From positions 1,900,501 through 1,964,500 of the forward strand of contig BLAL01000040.1 of NCBI GenBank assembly GCA_015698045.1: 64,000 nt of DNA. The letters run 5' to 3'. Below the pieces are notes generated by a model. It saw only the letters and a program-made list of their open reading frames with translations, made no database searches and was not told where the DNA came from. The DNA comes from Rhizophagus clarus. Taxonomy: Eukaryota > Glomeromycota > Glomeromycetes > Glomerales > Glomeraceae. Shown in pieces: positions 49,772 to 63,105 of the stretch. Made by a program: the position numbers and the translations under genes. Numbering within the stretch: position 1 is the stretch's first letter; each line of letters starts with the position of its first letter.

Positions 49772-51020
49772 TGCTTAAATCATCAATCGGGCAAGTTTTT
49801 AAGTGGATTTAAGTGATAAATTATAATTGAAATAAAAACTTCTGTAACATTCGTGACAATGGTAATACCTTATGAAAAAGAAAATTAGCTTAGATCGAGA
49901 TATAAATAAAAAAAATTTTTATTAAGTATGGAACATTACCAGCTTTATCATAAAATCATATGGTTTTCCGATTATCTATTTGTTCTTTAATTTTAATTTT
50001 CCTCGACAATTCAAACAAGTAAATAGATAGTATAAATAATTTATTATGATAATGGCTAAAAATAAATAGCGAGTAAATTGGTACTCAAAATTTAAATTGA
50101 AAATCGGCTTTGTAAATCGAGATTCACAAAAAAAAAAAAAAATTCAATTTAAGAAATTTTTTTTTCGAAAATAAAAAGTGTCAGGAAAGATTTGATCTTC
50201 TTAGGCCGATCAATTTGTTAAACCATTATTTTGTACAAATTAAATTCTAAATAAAAAAGTAGCGGTCACAAGATCACAGGATATGTCGTCTTTGTACGGG
50301 ATCACCACATCCATTTGAGCAATAATAAATAATGTCGCAGTAAATTATACAATACAAACGTTAATATGCTAAATACGATTTATGAACCAGTTAGTTTTAA
50401 CGTTAATTCAAATTTTCTTATTGCAAAGAGCCCATATAACAAATATTGGGATACTAATGTCATGGAAAATACATTTCAAATCGACCTTTAGTTAATGGAT
50501 TCATCGATCACGAGTAGTCTTGATTTACAAGCTCCAATATTTTACCTACCTGCTGCCGCAAACGATACTCTATTATACCGTTATATAATGCGTTAAAGCA
50601 AAAAACATTCAACCGGTAGAAAGCATTCTACCCTTCCTATTATATAAATAAAAAGATTTTTCGGATTTGAATTGGCAGTTCTATCCTGCTTTAACAGAAT
50701 TATTAAAGCTTGGCAATCTTGTAAACTACCATATTATGATGTCTGATGTCTGCGATAGCAAATAGGTATAGGAACTTCAGATCTATTTTTTTTTTCAATG
50801 CTCAATTAATTTTGATATAATAGATTATTGAACAACAATACAGAAGCAAAGAATTTTGGCATACTTTATAAAGCCATAACTTTATAGTAAAATTTTCAAT
50901 CTTTAATAATACATGAAGTAAAATATAAATAATTACAACATGACAACTTTAAATAATGTTCGAAAATAAATAAAAAAAAATATATAAACGAAACTACGTT
51001 CTTTTCTATCTCAAAATTAC
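49772..51020. other. 1.2-kb intergenic region, no gene seen
   Basis: It contains a poly(A) tract near 50130 and AT-rich sequence without credible exons on either strand. It holds the 5' flank of the RalGAP-beta-like gene and the 3' flank of the acyltransferase. Confidence 0.5.
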
Positions 51021-53298
51021 TTATTCATAAGATGAAACATCCCATAACCTTAAAACTTCATTATAATCTTTCTTTCTTCTTCTCCTAATACTAAAATATC
51101 CCATTCCTCTAGGCCTGACTTTACTAATTAAATTTTCTGGATTTTCAGGTAACCCTAATTCATGAACTGCTAATTCTTTTACATTAGCTCTAATGTTTTC
51201 TCTAACCGTATGAATAGCATTATATTCTGAAGTTGGTAAGAATAATAATTTGGTGAGTGAAATGCAAGACCTTATAGTTTGGAAAAGGTCTTCTGTCCAT
51301 CTTATAGTCAACCACATTAGTACTGGAATTAGCCATGATGTGATTAGAATGAATGGAAAAGTAACAAAACAAATTACAAAATAAATTGGGATGAGTAAAA
51401 TTGTAGAAATAAGTAATTTATATTGAGCAATTTCATCAAAATTATCTTCAATTGGTAATTTGCGAATTTGATATTCTTTATATCTAAAAAAAAAAAATAG
51501 ATTCAAATTTATAATTAAGTGCAGTAAACAAAATTGAGGTTATTTGAGTATTAACTCACTTGACAGCGATAAATATTGGAGACCACAAGATCCAACCAGG
51601 TAATGAAAGAGATGTAAGAACAAACGCCCAAATAATACGTAAATAAATACGGAAGATAAGTGAAGATTTAGAAAGTGGAGTGGGACGACTAACTCTATAA
51701 TCTTTAATTCCATGTGAATCGAGGAGGTCTTGATATGCCTGTAAGGAAAAAATTTTAACTAGAAGTTTTAGGTGAATTACAAATGAAAAAATTAAATCAC
51801 TTACGGACAAATCTCTAACTAAAGTTGCTAAATCAATTCCTTTATGAGAGGTTTTTTCATTTTGAACTTCCAAGTTGTCCACACTTAATAAATTTCCTGC
51901 GTCAACGCGTTCCACGATAATTTGCTTTTTATCAAAAAGACTGTTACCATTTGGAAAATGATTGTTATTACTTGAACTCTCTGAATTATCATTATCTTCG
52001 GTGGTCTTAACCTTAGATAAAAGATCAATAAACTTCTTCGTTAATTTTACATATTCTGACAAAGAAATTCTAGTACCAAGTTCTCCTGCATATAATTTTC
52101 TTGCAGTATGAGCAATTCTTAAAGTTTGCCAATCGGGTGAATCTAAAGTATTTGAACGAACTATTTCTTCCATTGCATTGGTCAATTCATTTATAGCTTG
52201 TTCACTACTACGTTTACTACCATCCTCTGCAAGTGTTTTTAGGAGAGTTTGATGCTTTGGTGTGATAACAATGGGTGGATTGAATTTTACCAACACATTC
52301 GATCTGAACTTTTCACGATGAATATAAACTAATGAAGCTGTTAGTATATGAATTGAAAAATCCTCTTTATCCTTGTTACGGGTAAGAGTCTGAATAATGG
52401 AAATGATAATAATAATTAAGATTAACAAAAACTGAAGAATTAATACATGAAATTTGTTAAATTACTTACCTCACTTGCTATTACTGCGGTAACAATTTTA
52501 ATAATTTTAGATTGATGTTTTATTATTTTATTTACAATCATATATTCTTTTGTTCACTTACGTGCAACTCCGGGTTTGAAATTTGCAATTTGACTATGAT
52601 ATCTGCTAATACCCTCTGGGAACAAACAAATACAATTTCCTTTTTCCAAGGTCTACATGAAAATAAAAAAAAAATTTTGAATACGCATATAAACATATTT
52701 ATCTAAAAATAGTAAATACCTCAACAAGAGTTTCGATAGCTGCTGTATTGTCTACTTTTGCATTATAATCCTATATCATTTAATAGGTTTAATAATTTTA
52801 GGACATTATTCTGAATTTCATAATTTTTTTTTCTTTTTTACCTTAGTTCTCTTGATAGGAACTGTGCCGACACTCTTTACAAACAAACTAAATTTATTGT
52901 ATAAGAAAAAACAAAATAATAAATATTTATTTTATTTTTATCTTTTTATGAGTAAATTATTAATCCACTGAATTTATTTTAATTATACCTAAAAATATCA
53001 TTTTTCTTCCAGAAAGTATCTTTTGCCGTCATACGAATCTTTAAATAAGAGAAATTAAATCAACTTTTTACATTTATTATATTTTCAATATGTTTTAACA
53101 TACCATGTCTCTTTTTTCAGGAGGCACAACACTTAGCAATAAAATAGAATCGGTTAGAGAATTCGAATGATTTGGACATAAAATCGTAGGGCATCCATCT
53201 GGAGGTATATTTTCTAATCCATCAACTTCAATCGCATAAAATGCATTAATCGAAACTTTGAATAAAAATCGAACAAGATGATATGCTAGCGGTGCCAT
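51021..53298 (-). CDS. sn-1 glycerol-3-phosphate/DHAP acyltransferase (GPT2/SCT1-like)
   Basis: Multi-exon gene from ATG 53298. The first exon gives a membrane-associating helix and motif I, LCPNHSNSLTDSILL (His and Asp five residues apart, as I recall for this fungal subfamily). Next exons give MTAKDTFWKKNDIF, VKSVGTVPIKRTKD (motif II) and CICLFPEGISRYHSQ (motif III, FPEG). A 14-nt microexon (52483-52470) links GVA to IASE. The C-terminal third has four hydrophobic segments (IYLRIIWAFVLTSLSLPGWI, LLISTILLIPIYFVICFV) typical of the yeast Gpt2/Sct1 group in the ER. It makes lysophosphatidic acid, the first step of phospholipid and storage-lipid synthesis. Last exons 51506-51021 end in a basic tail. 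Confidence 0.88.
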
Positions 53299-54444
53299 TT
53301 TTTTTTTGTTGAGGAAATCAATCAGAACAAAATAGACCCTTTTTATAATAAACTACTATCGTGTGAAAATCAAATTTGTACTTTTTTGATACTATAAATA
53401 TTCTTTTATCGATTGTGTCTGAATTTTTGATGTATGTAATATATTATTACATTTAAAAATAGAAGGGGGAATATGTAAACAAAACCAATAATAAATTACG
53501 GTTATTGTGGTCTTCTCTCTCCTACCCGATAAGGATGTTATGTGTCCATTAGTTAGGATACCGCTAATGTTCTTTTGTTGTAATATCGGTACAACAAAAT
53601 CTAACGGACTAACCAATGAGCTCATTTACCGTTTAAGAATTTTTGGTTAAAAGTTTTTTCGATGATGTGTTAAGAAAAATGGGGGGCTGAATAAAGTTTT
53701 AATATGAAGTTTGAAGTTGTACAATTCTCCAAGTGATCGGAGTTCGTAGATCATCAAATCGCGTTTTCCCGCCAAATGACATTATCTGTTATTGGTCTTA
53801 TATCCGGTTATTAAAAAATAAATTAGGTGAAATTGATCTACAATATTGGCGCAGGGGCCCAGGGTCTTTGTAATTATAAAAAATAAGTCACGTGGTTGCT
53901 ACTCAGCAGTCCAACATTATAAACACTTATTCTTCTTACGAAATTTTTCCGGGATAAGAAAGAAATTAAGGTTTAATATTCAAATTAATTAATTATAACT
54001 ATAAAATTTTGACTTATATGAAAAAACATCGTTTTTTGTTCGTGTAACATTCTTTGTTCGTGTAACAGCAGGTTCACCGCATTAATTATCACAAACTAGT
54101 TAATTATAATTTTTATTTATTAAATTGTGACGATTAAACCTGGTGATACATTTAGTGATAATGTGTTAACTTGCGAATAAATAAATATGTTCCGCACAGA
54201 AATTTGTGTATGTATTACTAATATTTAATACTAACCTTTTAAGGAATTGGCTGAAATAACATAAATTCACTAAACCTTTTTCAGTTAATCAAATCGATTT
54301 TTGCCGTAAAATTTTATTGATCTACAGTATCATTAATTGTCGCCGCATCTTGTTACAAATAATACACAAACACATATATATATTTATTTATTTTAAAAAA
54401 TTTTGTTAATCGCAAATTTATTGTTTATTTTCTTCGTTGAAAAA
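53299..54444. promoter_or_regulatory. Divergent 1.1-kb region upstream of acyltransferase and amino-acid transporter
   Basis: It contains CACGTG at 53889-53894 (GTCACGTGG). No exon seen. It also has a tandem TTGTTCGTGTAACA pair near 54037-54068. Confidence 0.4.
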
Positions 54445-56681
54445 ATGTCAGATAGTAGCAGGAATGATAATAGTGGCGATTCTACTATACCTATTAACAT
54501 TCCAACAACTCAAACAGCTCGTCATCGACGAAGAGGAACAGGGAATTTGTCAAATTTAACACATTCTCTTGCTGATACATTACAATCATGGACAGGAAAT
54601 TACAGTCTTACCGCAAGGTAATTTAATTGTATTGATTTTTTTTTTTTAAAAAAAAAAAAAAAAAGAGATTCCTAAAGTTACTCCCTTTTAAAATTTAGTA
54701 CGTATATGTCAAATAACATTGTGGTTCCTGCCTCCTTTATTGAAGAAAACTACGAACCAACCGTCACCGTACATGGGCCCGGATCTCATTTCTCACAAAT
54801 ACCTGTTGCTTTTGGACATAATCAACAAAATTCTTCATATGTTTCACCTGGAAGGAGTTCACAATATTATGGATCGTTTCTTGCACCAAGCATTGCTCCG
54901 AACCTGCCTCCTCTGACCGAAGACGACACAATTCCAATTAGACAAAGTCAAGCAAATTATTCAAATGACCCTGACGACTATCTAGGAACGTCATTTACTA
55001 GTAATCGTCATACTTCGATGTGGAGAAATTCAGCAGTTGAATCTAATCAAGGATATAAGAGACCAACAAAAATTTCAGAACCGACTACTCCGCTTGTAAG
55101 AACTCTTTCGAGAAGTTCGTTCACATCTATTCCAATTTCAGTTATGCAGGATATAAAACATGAGGAAACATATATTGGTTCAAATTTTCGGCAATCTATC
55201 TTTAATTCTTGCAATATTTTAATCGGTAAATAAATTTTCATCGGAATAATTTCACATCACAACATTCATTCATCCCAATTCTTTTCATTTTATTAATAGG
55301 TATCGGTATATTGGCGTTACCACTCGGATTTCACTATTCGGGATGGGTAATTGGAATATCACTATTCGCATTTTGCCTGGGTGTGACAAATTATACAGCA
55401 AAATTACTTGCGAAATGTTTAGATTATGAAGAAGGACTTTATACATATGCGGATATGGGTATGTAAAATAAATAATAAAATCTACCGCGAAAAAAAAAAA
55501 AATAATTTTTTTCATCGTAATCGTTATTATATTCCATTACAGGTGCTGTTGCATTTGGACATAAAGCACGACTTGCTATCTCAATCTTATTTTCACTGGA
55601 ATTAATTGCATCAGCGACTGCGTTAGTCATTTTAGTTGGAGATTCTTTGCATACAATATTTCCGGACACATCACTAATATTTTTAAAAGTTATTGCATGG
55701 ACGGTTATGACCCCATTAACATTGATTGCAATAAGATATCTTTCATATTTTTCATTGCTCGGAATATTAAGTGCTATATCTTTGGTGGCCGTCATTATAA
55801 TCGATGGATTTACTAAACATGAAAGACCTGGAAGTTTAATTGATCATATGGAAACGGAAATATGGCCGTCTTGGGCTTCTTTGCCAATGAGTTTTGGTTT
55901 AATTATGGCCGGATTTACGGGTACGCACAACACAGAAAGTATATATTATTTTTTCTTAAAACTAATTTTAAGCTTTTTTGTTATAATAGGACATGCTGTA
56001 TTCCCAACAGTATATCGGGATATGCAAAATCCTAGACAATATCCAAAAATGGTCAATATAACGTATGCAGTGACAACTTTTGTATATCTTCTTTTAGCGG
56101 TGTGCGGTTACCTTATGTTCGGCAACACTACTATGCAAGAGGTAAATTCGTTATTTATTCGGATCATTAGCATGTAACTTATATAATCTTATCAATTTTA
56201 TTAAATTCTATTATTACAGATAACACAAAATATAATGGCAACAAATGGTTACTGGCGTCCTCTAAATAATTTCGTTGTTTGGCTAGTAGCGGTAAATCCA
56301 ATAGCGAAGTATGCGTTAACGCTTAATCCCATAAATTTAACATTAGAATTATCTTTTTATTCGAGTTCATTCATGGAAGAATGTCTTAATTCTGGTCGAG
56401 GAAGACGCACAGCTTTAAAAGTATTATCAAGAATTTTAGTATCAACTGTTGTGGTATTTATCGCAATCAATTTTCCTAAATTTGATAGGATAATGGGAGT
56501 TTTGGGAAGTTTCTTTTCATTTACAATTTCTGCTATCTTCCCGTGTATATGTCATCTAAAATTATATGGAGAGACACTAAACCGGAAAGAATACCTGTTG
56601 AATGTGGGAATTATTTTTACTTGCTGTATATTAAGTACTTTGGGGACAATTTGGGCTTTTCTGCCTACTGATCATGTTTAG
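54445..56681 (+). CDS. Vacuolar amino-acid transporter (AVT1-like, SLC32/AAAP)
   Basis: Six exons, 54445-54617, 54699-55225, 55300-55458, 55543-55920, 55990-56141 and 56220-56681, give 616 residues. The first ~230 residues are a polar, Ser/Thr-rich cytosolic tail. Transmembrane helix 1 begins with the family signature SIFNSCNILIGIGILALPLG, followed by about ten more helices. FTGHAVFPTVYRDMQNPRQY matches the AAAP loop after helix 6 (GH..FP.+...M). The late NPIAKYALTLNPI motif is also diagnostic of AVT1. It would carry neutral amino acids across the vacuolar membrane by proton exchange. The direction is not readable from sequence. Confidence 0.9.
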
Positions 56682-57393
56682 AAATGGGAAAACGCGAAAA
56701 ATCAGTGGGGAGGAAAAAAAATTAGATAATAGAATATTTATTTATAGATTCGGAAAAAAAAAATAAGTGTGCGACGTAATTTTGTCAGGACCGCCTTCCG
56801 AGCACTAAGACTCAAATTGTCGAATTTCCCAATAAAAAAAAATTTTTTTTGGGAATTGCGAATTTAGTTATGCGTCACGTATGTGAAGAAATACAAATGG
56901 CTAATTAAAGATCGACTTTATACCTTATCAGTCTACATATTCACGCATCACGCATGTTAAAATCTGCATTAGATAATTTTTTTTTTATCTCATCAATGAA
57001 TGTAAGATTATTTAAAGGTAGAAATAATAATTAATTACTTCGATAATATTTTTTTTATACGAGTTCATATTTCATTTTACCATTACAAACCAAATCTCCA
57101 AAATTATGGATAAAAAGTTTCAATCATAACAAGTAACTTTTATTACGTATTGTTATTGTTGTACACGCATATATTGCGTATATTGTGACGGAGAACCATA
57201 ATATCATATGAAAAAACAATAAACTACGGATATTTGAAAATTGCGACATCGTGTGATTAAAAATGAATTTTTATTGGTCATGTGAAAATAAATATAGTAT
57301 AAATATCTGGTAATCCATAAATGAATATAAGCTTATAAGGATATTTTACATAAAGCAGTTAAATCTTATCTGTTATGTTATGATTTTTTAATC
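56682..57393. other. Intergenic region upstream of the GH35 gene
   Basis: AT-rich with short A/T homopolymers (56747-56763, 56835-56850) and no exon. A TATAAATA-like word (57298-57305) lies about 90 bp before the GH35 start and could be a TATA box. Confidence 0.4.
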
Positions 57394-60300
57394 ATGATTG
57401 CAGAATTTGTAACGGTTTTGGGAATTATTCCAACTGGTTTAGTGGCTTTTTATGTTTGGCTTTTACAAAGTCGTAAAGGTACTTTACCTATAACAACAAC
57501 AGACTGTGCATATGATCGTAATAAATATGGACAAATTCTTAATTGGGATAAATATTGTCTATACATACATGGAAATCCAACATTAATTTTTAGCGGTGAA
57601 TTTCATTATTGGCGACTTCCTGATCGATCAAGATGGGAAAATATATTAAAAAAATATCGGGCAGGGGGATTTAATTGTATTAGAATTTATTTTCATTGGG
57701 GATTCCATAATCCTGATGAAGGAATTTATAAATTTGATGATAATAGAGATGTTGATTATTTATTGAATCTTTGTGAAAAATTGGGACTCTACGTTCTAGC
57801 CGCTCCAGGACCTTATATTTGTGCTGAAACACAAATCGGAGGATTTCCATATTGGTTGATTGCTAAAGATCTTAAGGTTCGTCACATGAATTTCACAGGG
57901 TTTAAAAATTACGATAAAAATTTCGCAGAATATGAAAAAGAATGGTTTGAAGCTATATTGCCAATTATAGCACGTCATCAAATTACCGAAAAATCAGATG
58001 GATGTGTTATTGCTCTTCAGATTGAAAATAAATTATTTGAAAAATATCGAAAAATCCCATTCGGCTTACATGATGAAATGCGTTTTCTTTGTAAAGTAGC
58101 AAGGGATTGTGGAATTACGGTTCCTTTGTTTACAAATGATAAGAATGAATCAGGTTCTTTTGTTGCAAAACCTGAACATGACATTAACTCATCAACTAAT
58201 TTCTTTAATCGAAAATCGTTTGGATTAGATCTATATGGATTTGATAAATATCTTAGTAAGTAAAAGAAAAAATGGTATATTGTACCGTATTTAATTTTTA
58301 AAATATATTAATTAAAATGGTTTTTCATTTATATACAAGTATCTGTGCCGTCAGACTCTTCGATCTTATTTTGCTTTAATATGAAACGAGATCCCAAAAA
58401 ATGGAAGTCTTGGGAAACAAAAGATGTAGCAAAATCATTGGATAATATTGAAAAAGTAGTACGAAGTTTTGGCCATGATGCGGCCAAGGTAAATTCAAGT
58501 TACGCGTGTAAAAGATTTCATTAAATAAAAAGTTATACCAACATTAATATATTATTTTAGTCACCTATATTCATTCCAGAATTGCAAGGCGGATGGTATA
58601 CATCATATAAATCAGGTCATACATTTGATGATGTTTATAATTATTATGGAGATCGTTTCACTCGAATTATTTATGATTCGGTATTAGCACAAGGATGTAC
58701 TATGCTTTCAATTTATATGACTTATGGTGGAACTAATTGGGGAACACTTGGAGACATGTAAATTTACAATTTAAATTTTATAAGAATTTCATTGAGTGAT
58801 ACTCACGTAATTTAAATTTTTAGTGATGGATATACTTCATATGATTATTCTGCATGTATACGAGAATTCGGCTATATGTCAGCTCGTTTACGAAATTTGC
58901 GTCTTGGATTTTTATTTACGCGAAGTTTTTCAGATGTTTTTGCAAAGACTGAACGTGTTAGAAATCCAAATATTTCAGCATCTATAAAAGGTGTCCTTAA
59001 TTTACAAAGACGAGCTATAATAGATTCGGGTGGCCAGGGAAATGCTGTAGTATTTACTTTTCTTCGAAACTTTTCTAAAACTAAAAATTCACAATTTCAA
59101 CTTTATATTGATTATATGGAAGCTCAAGGAGATACAAGGTCATTTGTAATGCAATGTTATTTGTCATATAAGAGCTCTTTTGTCGCTTTAGGTAATTATG
59201 TATCTTCAACAGGACTGAAACTTATTTTTTCTTCAGTACCTATTCATTTGAGGATTTTACATCCACCAAATGAAATTGATACAGGAAGAGAGATATGGAT
59301 AGTTCCGGTTAATAATATTGGAGAATTTGCTTTTGAAGGTGAAATCAACATAGATGGAAACCTTCGTTCATCAATAAGAAAAATTGGTCATTCTATAAAC
59401 ATCGTTTCGTTTAGTGGCGGGATCGGATTCGCAAGAATTAAACATGCGGAAGATTCAAAGGATCTTTACATATTAGCTTTAGATAATGGTTCGCTTGGCA
59501 CACTTCATGCAGCTTTTGATGAACCTCATTGGGCTCAAGCATGTAATCGATCATTCACTCATTCTCCTTCAATAGTTAGTTGGGGGACACAAAATGTATA
59601 TTTTGATTTGAAAAACAATATAGTGGATACAGAATATGGAGAAGATGAAAAAGAAATAACTATTTTATCTTTACGAAAACCTCCCGATTATATTCGTATA
59701 AATCCAAATTTGGCTTATCCTCTTCCATTTATTTATAAAAAAAAACTTGTAGTTGGAGATAAATCTTCAGCTGTATATACAACACCAGAGTTAATTAAAT
59801 GGAGTACTCGTGTTACAGATTTTTCAGCTTTTGAATGGCAACCAATCGACTTGAAAAATGGAGGGGCTGTCGAAAATAATTATACATCAGGTCATGTATT
59901 ATATCGCACACAGTTTTCATCCGTGAAAACCGACAATAAAGTTGAATTAATTGTCAATATGCGACATAGATGTACTATATTCGTTAATGGAAATTTTGCT
60001 GGAGGGCATACAACTTTTAATAAGAATTTATTCTTTCCGGGAACAAAAAATGGACCAGAATTATTTACATTTTTAGGAGGAAACAAATATGATATTACAA
60101 CATTTATTAATGATAATGAGGAAAATAATACTATAGTGGTATTAGTCGATAACTTTGGAATTAGCCGACAGTCTACCATATATAATGATGTAAAAAATCC
60201 AAGAGGATTAATTTCTGCGAAGATTTCTGGATTACGACACGGAACTATTTTTCAATGGGAAATTTGTGGAGTTGATGTAAGAAATTTAGAAATTCCGTTT

Positions 60301-60786
60301 ACAACAAGTGGAATTCCCGATGAATACAGTGAAATAGGATGGATTGAAAGTAATGTTAATATTAATAAATATGGGGTAAATCCAAATGATGGAATTAAAT
60401 GGTGGAGATTCAAATTTAAGCATCCTGTTGATTCCAAATACAAGGAGGTTATAAATGTACCATTAAGGTTAGTTTTATTTGGAGCTTTCACCTCATATAT
60501 ATTTTTAAATGGCATTTTAATTGGAAGATACTATGGTAATGGAGATTGTCCACAGCATGATTTTTATTTGATGGATGGTTTATTAAATTTTAATGAAGAA
60601 AATCAAATTATATTAATGACATATGGTTGGGAACAAGTATTTAGTAAAGATATTGTAGTTGAAGTAAGAGGTTGGGAAATTGATGAATTGAATAAATCTG
60701 GTAATGTTATTAGAATACCTAAAGATGCCGATGATGATTTGAAATCTTGGATTATTATGAGAGAGAAGATTAAGCTATATTATTAA
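57394..60786 (+). CDS. Membrane-anchored GH35 beta-galactosidase-like protein, acid/base position substituted
   Basis: Four exons, 57394-58255, 58340-58488, 58561-58757 and 58824-60786, give 1,056 residues. Residues about 5-25 (FVTVLGIIPTGLVAFYVWLL) form a signal anchor. The TIM barrel shows FSGEFHYWRLPDRSRWENIL, AGGFNCIRIYFHWGFHNPDEG, VLAAPGPYICAE and GGFPYWL, all GH35 hallmarks. The nucleophile motif PELQGGWYTSY is intact. The acid/base motif, normally (I/V)ENE, reads LQIENKLFEKY (AAT AAA at about 58027), so the expected catalytic Glu is Lys. C-terminal beta domains follow (HVLYRTQF, MRHRCTIFVNG, WWRFKFKHP). Family members release beta-galactose from oligosaccharides or plant wall polymers. 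With Lys at this site normal hydrolysis is doubtful; it could be a pseudo-enzyme or a binding protein. Confidence 0.9.
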
Positions 60787-61504
60787 TAAAAATTAGTCAA
60801 TATTTCCTAATAATTTTTTTTATAACACTTGTATAATAATACTTTATAAATGAGAAAAGAGATTAGATTGAATAAAAATATTAGAAAATATATCAAATTT
60901 AGTGATGCAAAGTTAAATTTCTTTATCATATTTTATCAGTTCACAACCAGAAGTCGCGTCACGAATTCTTCGAATTTCTGATGTCTGCACTGACATTTAC
61001 AACGAAACTATCGGTCAATCAAATTTTTTGATATTTGTTATGACGAAGCTGAGTTAGCTGACAAGATGGCCAATTTTTTATAAAAGCAATAGAATAATTT
61101 GTAATACTTGATAAAACTAAAATTTTTTCTCAAGAAATTCGATCTTCTAATGTGTTACAAACACTGTATGACATGTATAACATTGAGCATTATATCCTAA
61201 GATTATCTTTAAAAAAAATCATTTCTTAATTCTTATTTACTATGACAATTTTATATAATAAAAAATTTCATAAAGATAAAGAAGGTTCTTTATTTTCAAG
61301 ATATTGTTTAATGTTTTGTTGTTAGATGATTAGGATTAAATGTCTATTTTAATTTCAAAATTTATTATTAAAAATGATCTAAATAAAGTTGTTTATCAAT
61401 TTACCATCTTTGAAGATTTGATTTTTAATTATTGTTCCTAAATTTAGACCAAAAAAAAATGATGATAAGTTGTAATTAAATAAATTTAGTTCCTTAAATC
61501 TTAA
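60787..61504. other. Convergent intergenic region
   Basis: AT-rich, no exon recognised; 3' flanks of the GH35 and POF1-like genes. Confidence 0.5.
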
Positions 61505-62512
61505 TTATATATTCTTAACACTTACTTTTCTGTACAAATCCTTCTGAATCACAAATTCAAAAATAGGTTTAGGACATAATTCTAACAGAACATTTTGAAT
61601 TTTATTTTGTTCTTCAGTATTTTCTTTATTCTTTATCTTTAACTCATTTCTTATAATATCTCTAACTTTAGTTGAAGAGATCTTTGCAATTTCATTATCC
61701 AATTTGATCCTAATTATTTTCTCCTCTTCTCTTCCTATAATTTCTCTAACAATATCACTCTGATAGAATTGTTCTTCGGCTTCCTCTTCGTCATAACCTT
61801 CTCTATTTGCACAAATAATATAATTTGTTTCAAAAAATGGGGCTAATTCTTCCCTCATATTCGTATAATATTGTGGATTAAACAATCGGATTACTGTATC
61901 ATATCCCATAATGAAATAGAGTGAAAATTGTCGAGATGTGTTATTTGAGAAGCTAAAAGAAGAATTAGACAATGAATGTAATAAGGAAAGAATTCCATGA
62001 GCTTTGTCTATAAATCGTGGATGTGTAACCACGCCTACCGCTAGATTCTTAAGAGCTGTATAATGAGTATCAGAAGGCGTGGTCGATTGAATGTGTGAAG
62101 CTAAAGTTTCCATCATCAATAATCTGTCTACATGACTAACATCAGATGACGATAAGATTTTATCCGCGTTCTTAGTTGCGTAAAGTAATAAACATGAATC
62201 AAAGAATTCAAGTCCTTGTTCTTTTATTTGCTGTTGCCTTTCCGGTGTCTGTATTATTATAGATTTACCATTCTGGAAAAATATATTAGTAACAGAACGC
62301 ACAATTAATTGATAATGGGCATTTGTAGGTGGATTAAAAGAAGAATCCAAAATGGCAATACGAGTTATTTTTCTGTGATCCGATATTGGAGAAATGGGCC
62401 AAATTGGTGATGATTTGTACGTTATTTTGAATAAAGGTTGCGAAGGATTCAAGTTAAATTCAGTTTGAAATGATAAAAGACTTTCTTCGATGCTTGCACG
62501 ACGAGCACACAT
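61505..62512 (-). CDS. POF1-like nicotinamide mononucleotide adenylyltransferase-family protein
   Basis: A single exon of 335 residues from the first true ATG at 62512. The nucleotidyltransferase core begins IAILDSSFNPPTNAHYQLIV, where SSFNPPTNAH corresponds to the G-S-F-N-P-x-x-x-x-H nucleotide-binding loop. Further motifs are SHVDRLLMMETLA, FIMGYDTVIRLFNPQYY and KISSTKVRDIIRN (the ISSTxxR phosphate-binding motif). Order and length fit yeast Pof1, a cytosolic NMNAT relative linked to protein quality control. It may make NAD+ from NMN and ATP. DS replaces GS at the loop start. Acidic linker EGYDEEEAEEQF follows the core. Confidence 0.82.
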   Translation of the reverse strand: MCARRASIEESLLSFQTEFNLNPSQPLFKITYKSSPIWPISPISDHRKITRIAILDSSFNPPTNAHYQLIVRSVTNIFFQNGKSIIIQTPERQQQIKEQGLEFFDSCLLLYATKNADKILSSSDVSHVDRLLMMETLASHIQSTTPSDTHYTALKNLAVGVVTHPRFIDKAHGILSLLHSLSNSSFSFSNNTSRQFSLYFIMGYDTVIRLFNPQYYTNMREELAPFFETNYIICANREGYDEEEAEEQFYQSDIVREIIGREEEKIIRIKLDNEIAKISSTKVRDIIRNELKIKNKENTEEQNKIQNVLLELCPKPIFEFVIQKDLYRKVSVKNI

Positions 62513-63105
62513 TTTTTTTCCCCTCGAGATTTTACACAAACCTTTATTGTGCGAAGTTTTAGCGCCGAAAGTTACGTTACACAACAGTGTTGTTAAATTT
62601 GGGAATCAAAAATTTAGTGATTCTAGTCAAATTGGTCAAATTGGGAAAGTAATGTAAAATCCTTTATCCGCAGCGAAACCTCTGTGAAAAATTTCCGGAT
62701 GTAATATCCGATACAATGATAGCAGATAATAGTTTTGTCTGAATACCTGAATACGTAATCTAATTATGGAAGTTAATTTGTACTAATGAACCAAATAAAA
62801 CCACAAAGCTTTCAATTTTATCCATATCAAGATAGATAAAGGGGAAAATACAAAGAAATCTCATTGGAAGTATATTTTCCGCAGTAATTTTTTGATAAAT
62901 ACTTAATTTGGTTAAGCATATATATATTTTTTTTCATCGGACTATTTAAGTATCTAACATATCCGTTTTTCGAATTTTTTATTTCTTATGTTTGTAAATA
63001 TAAAATTACACTCTAAGAATAATATTATCAGATCTTTTTTTAGTTTCAATTTGAATTGAAACAAAAATTAATATAAATTGTTAATATTTATAATACTAAT
63101 GAAAT
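62513..63105. other. Divergent promoter region, no gene seen
   Basis: About 590 bp between divergent POF1-like and CBM20 genes, AT-rich, without credible exon. Confidence 0.45.

Noticed and set aside
61505..62584. Longer POF1-like start at 62584
   Set aside because: The codon there is TTG; the first in-frame ATG is at 62512 and the conserved domain starts later.
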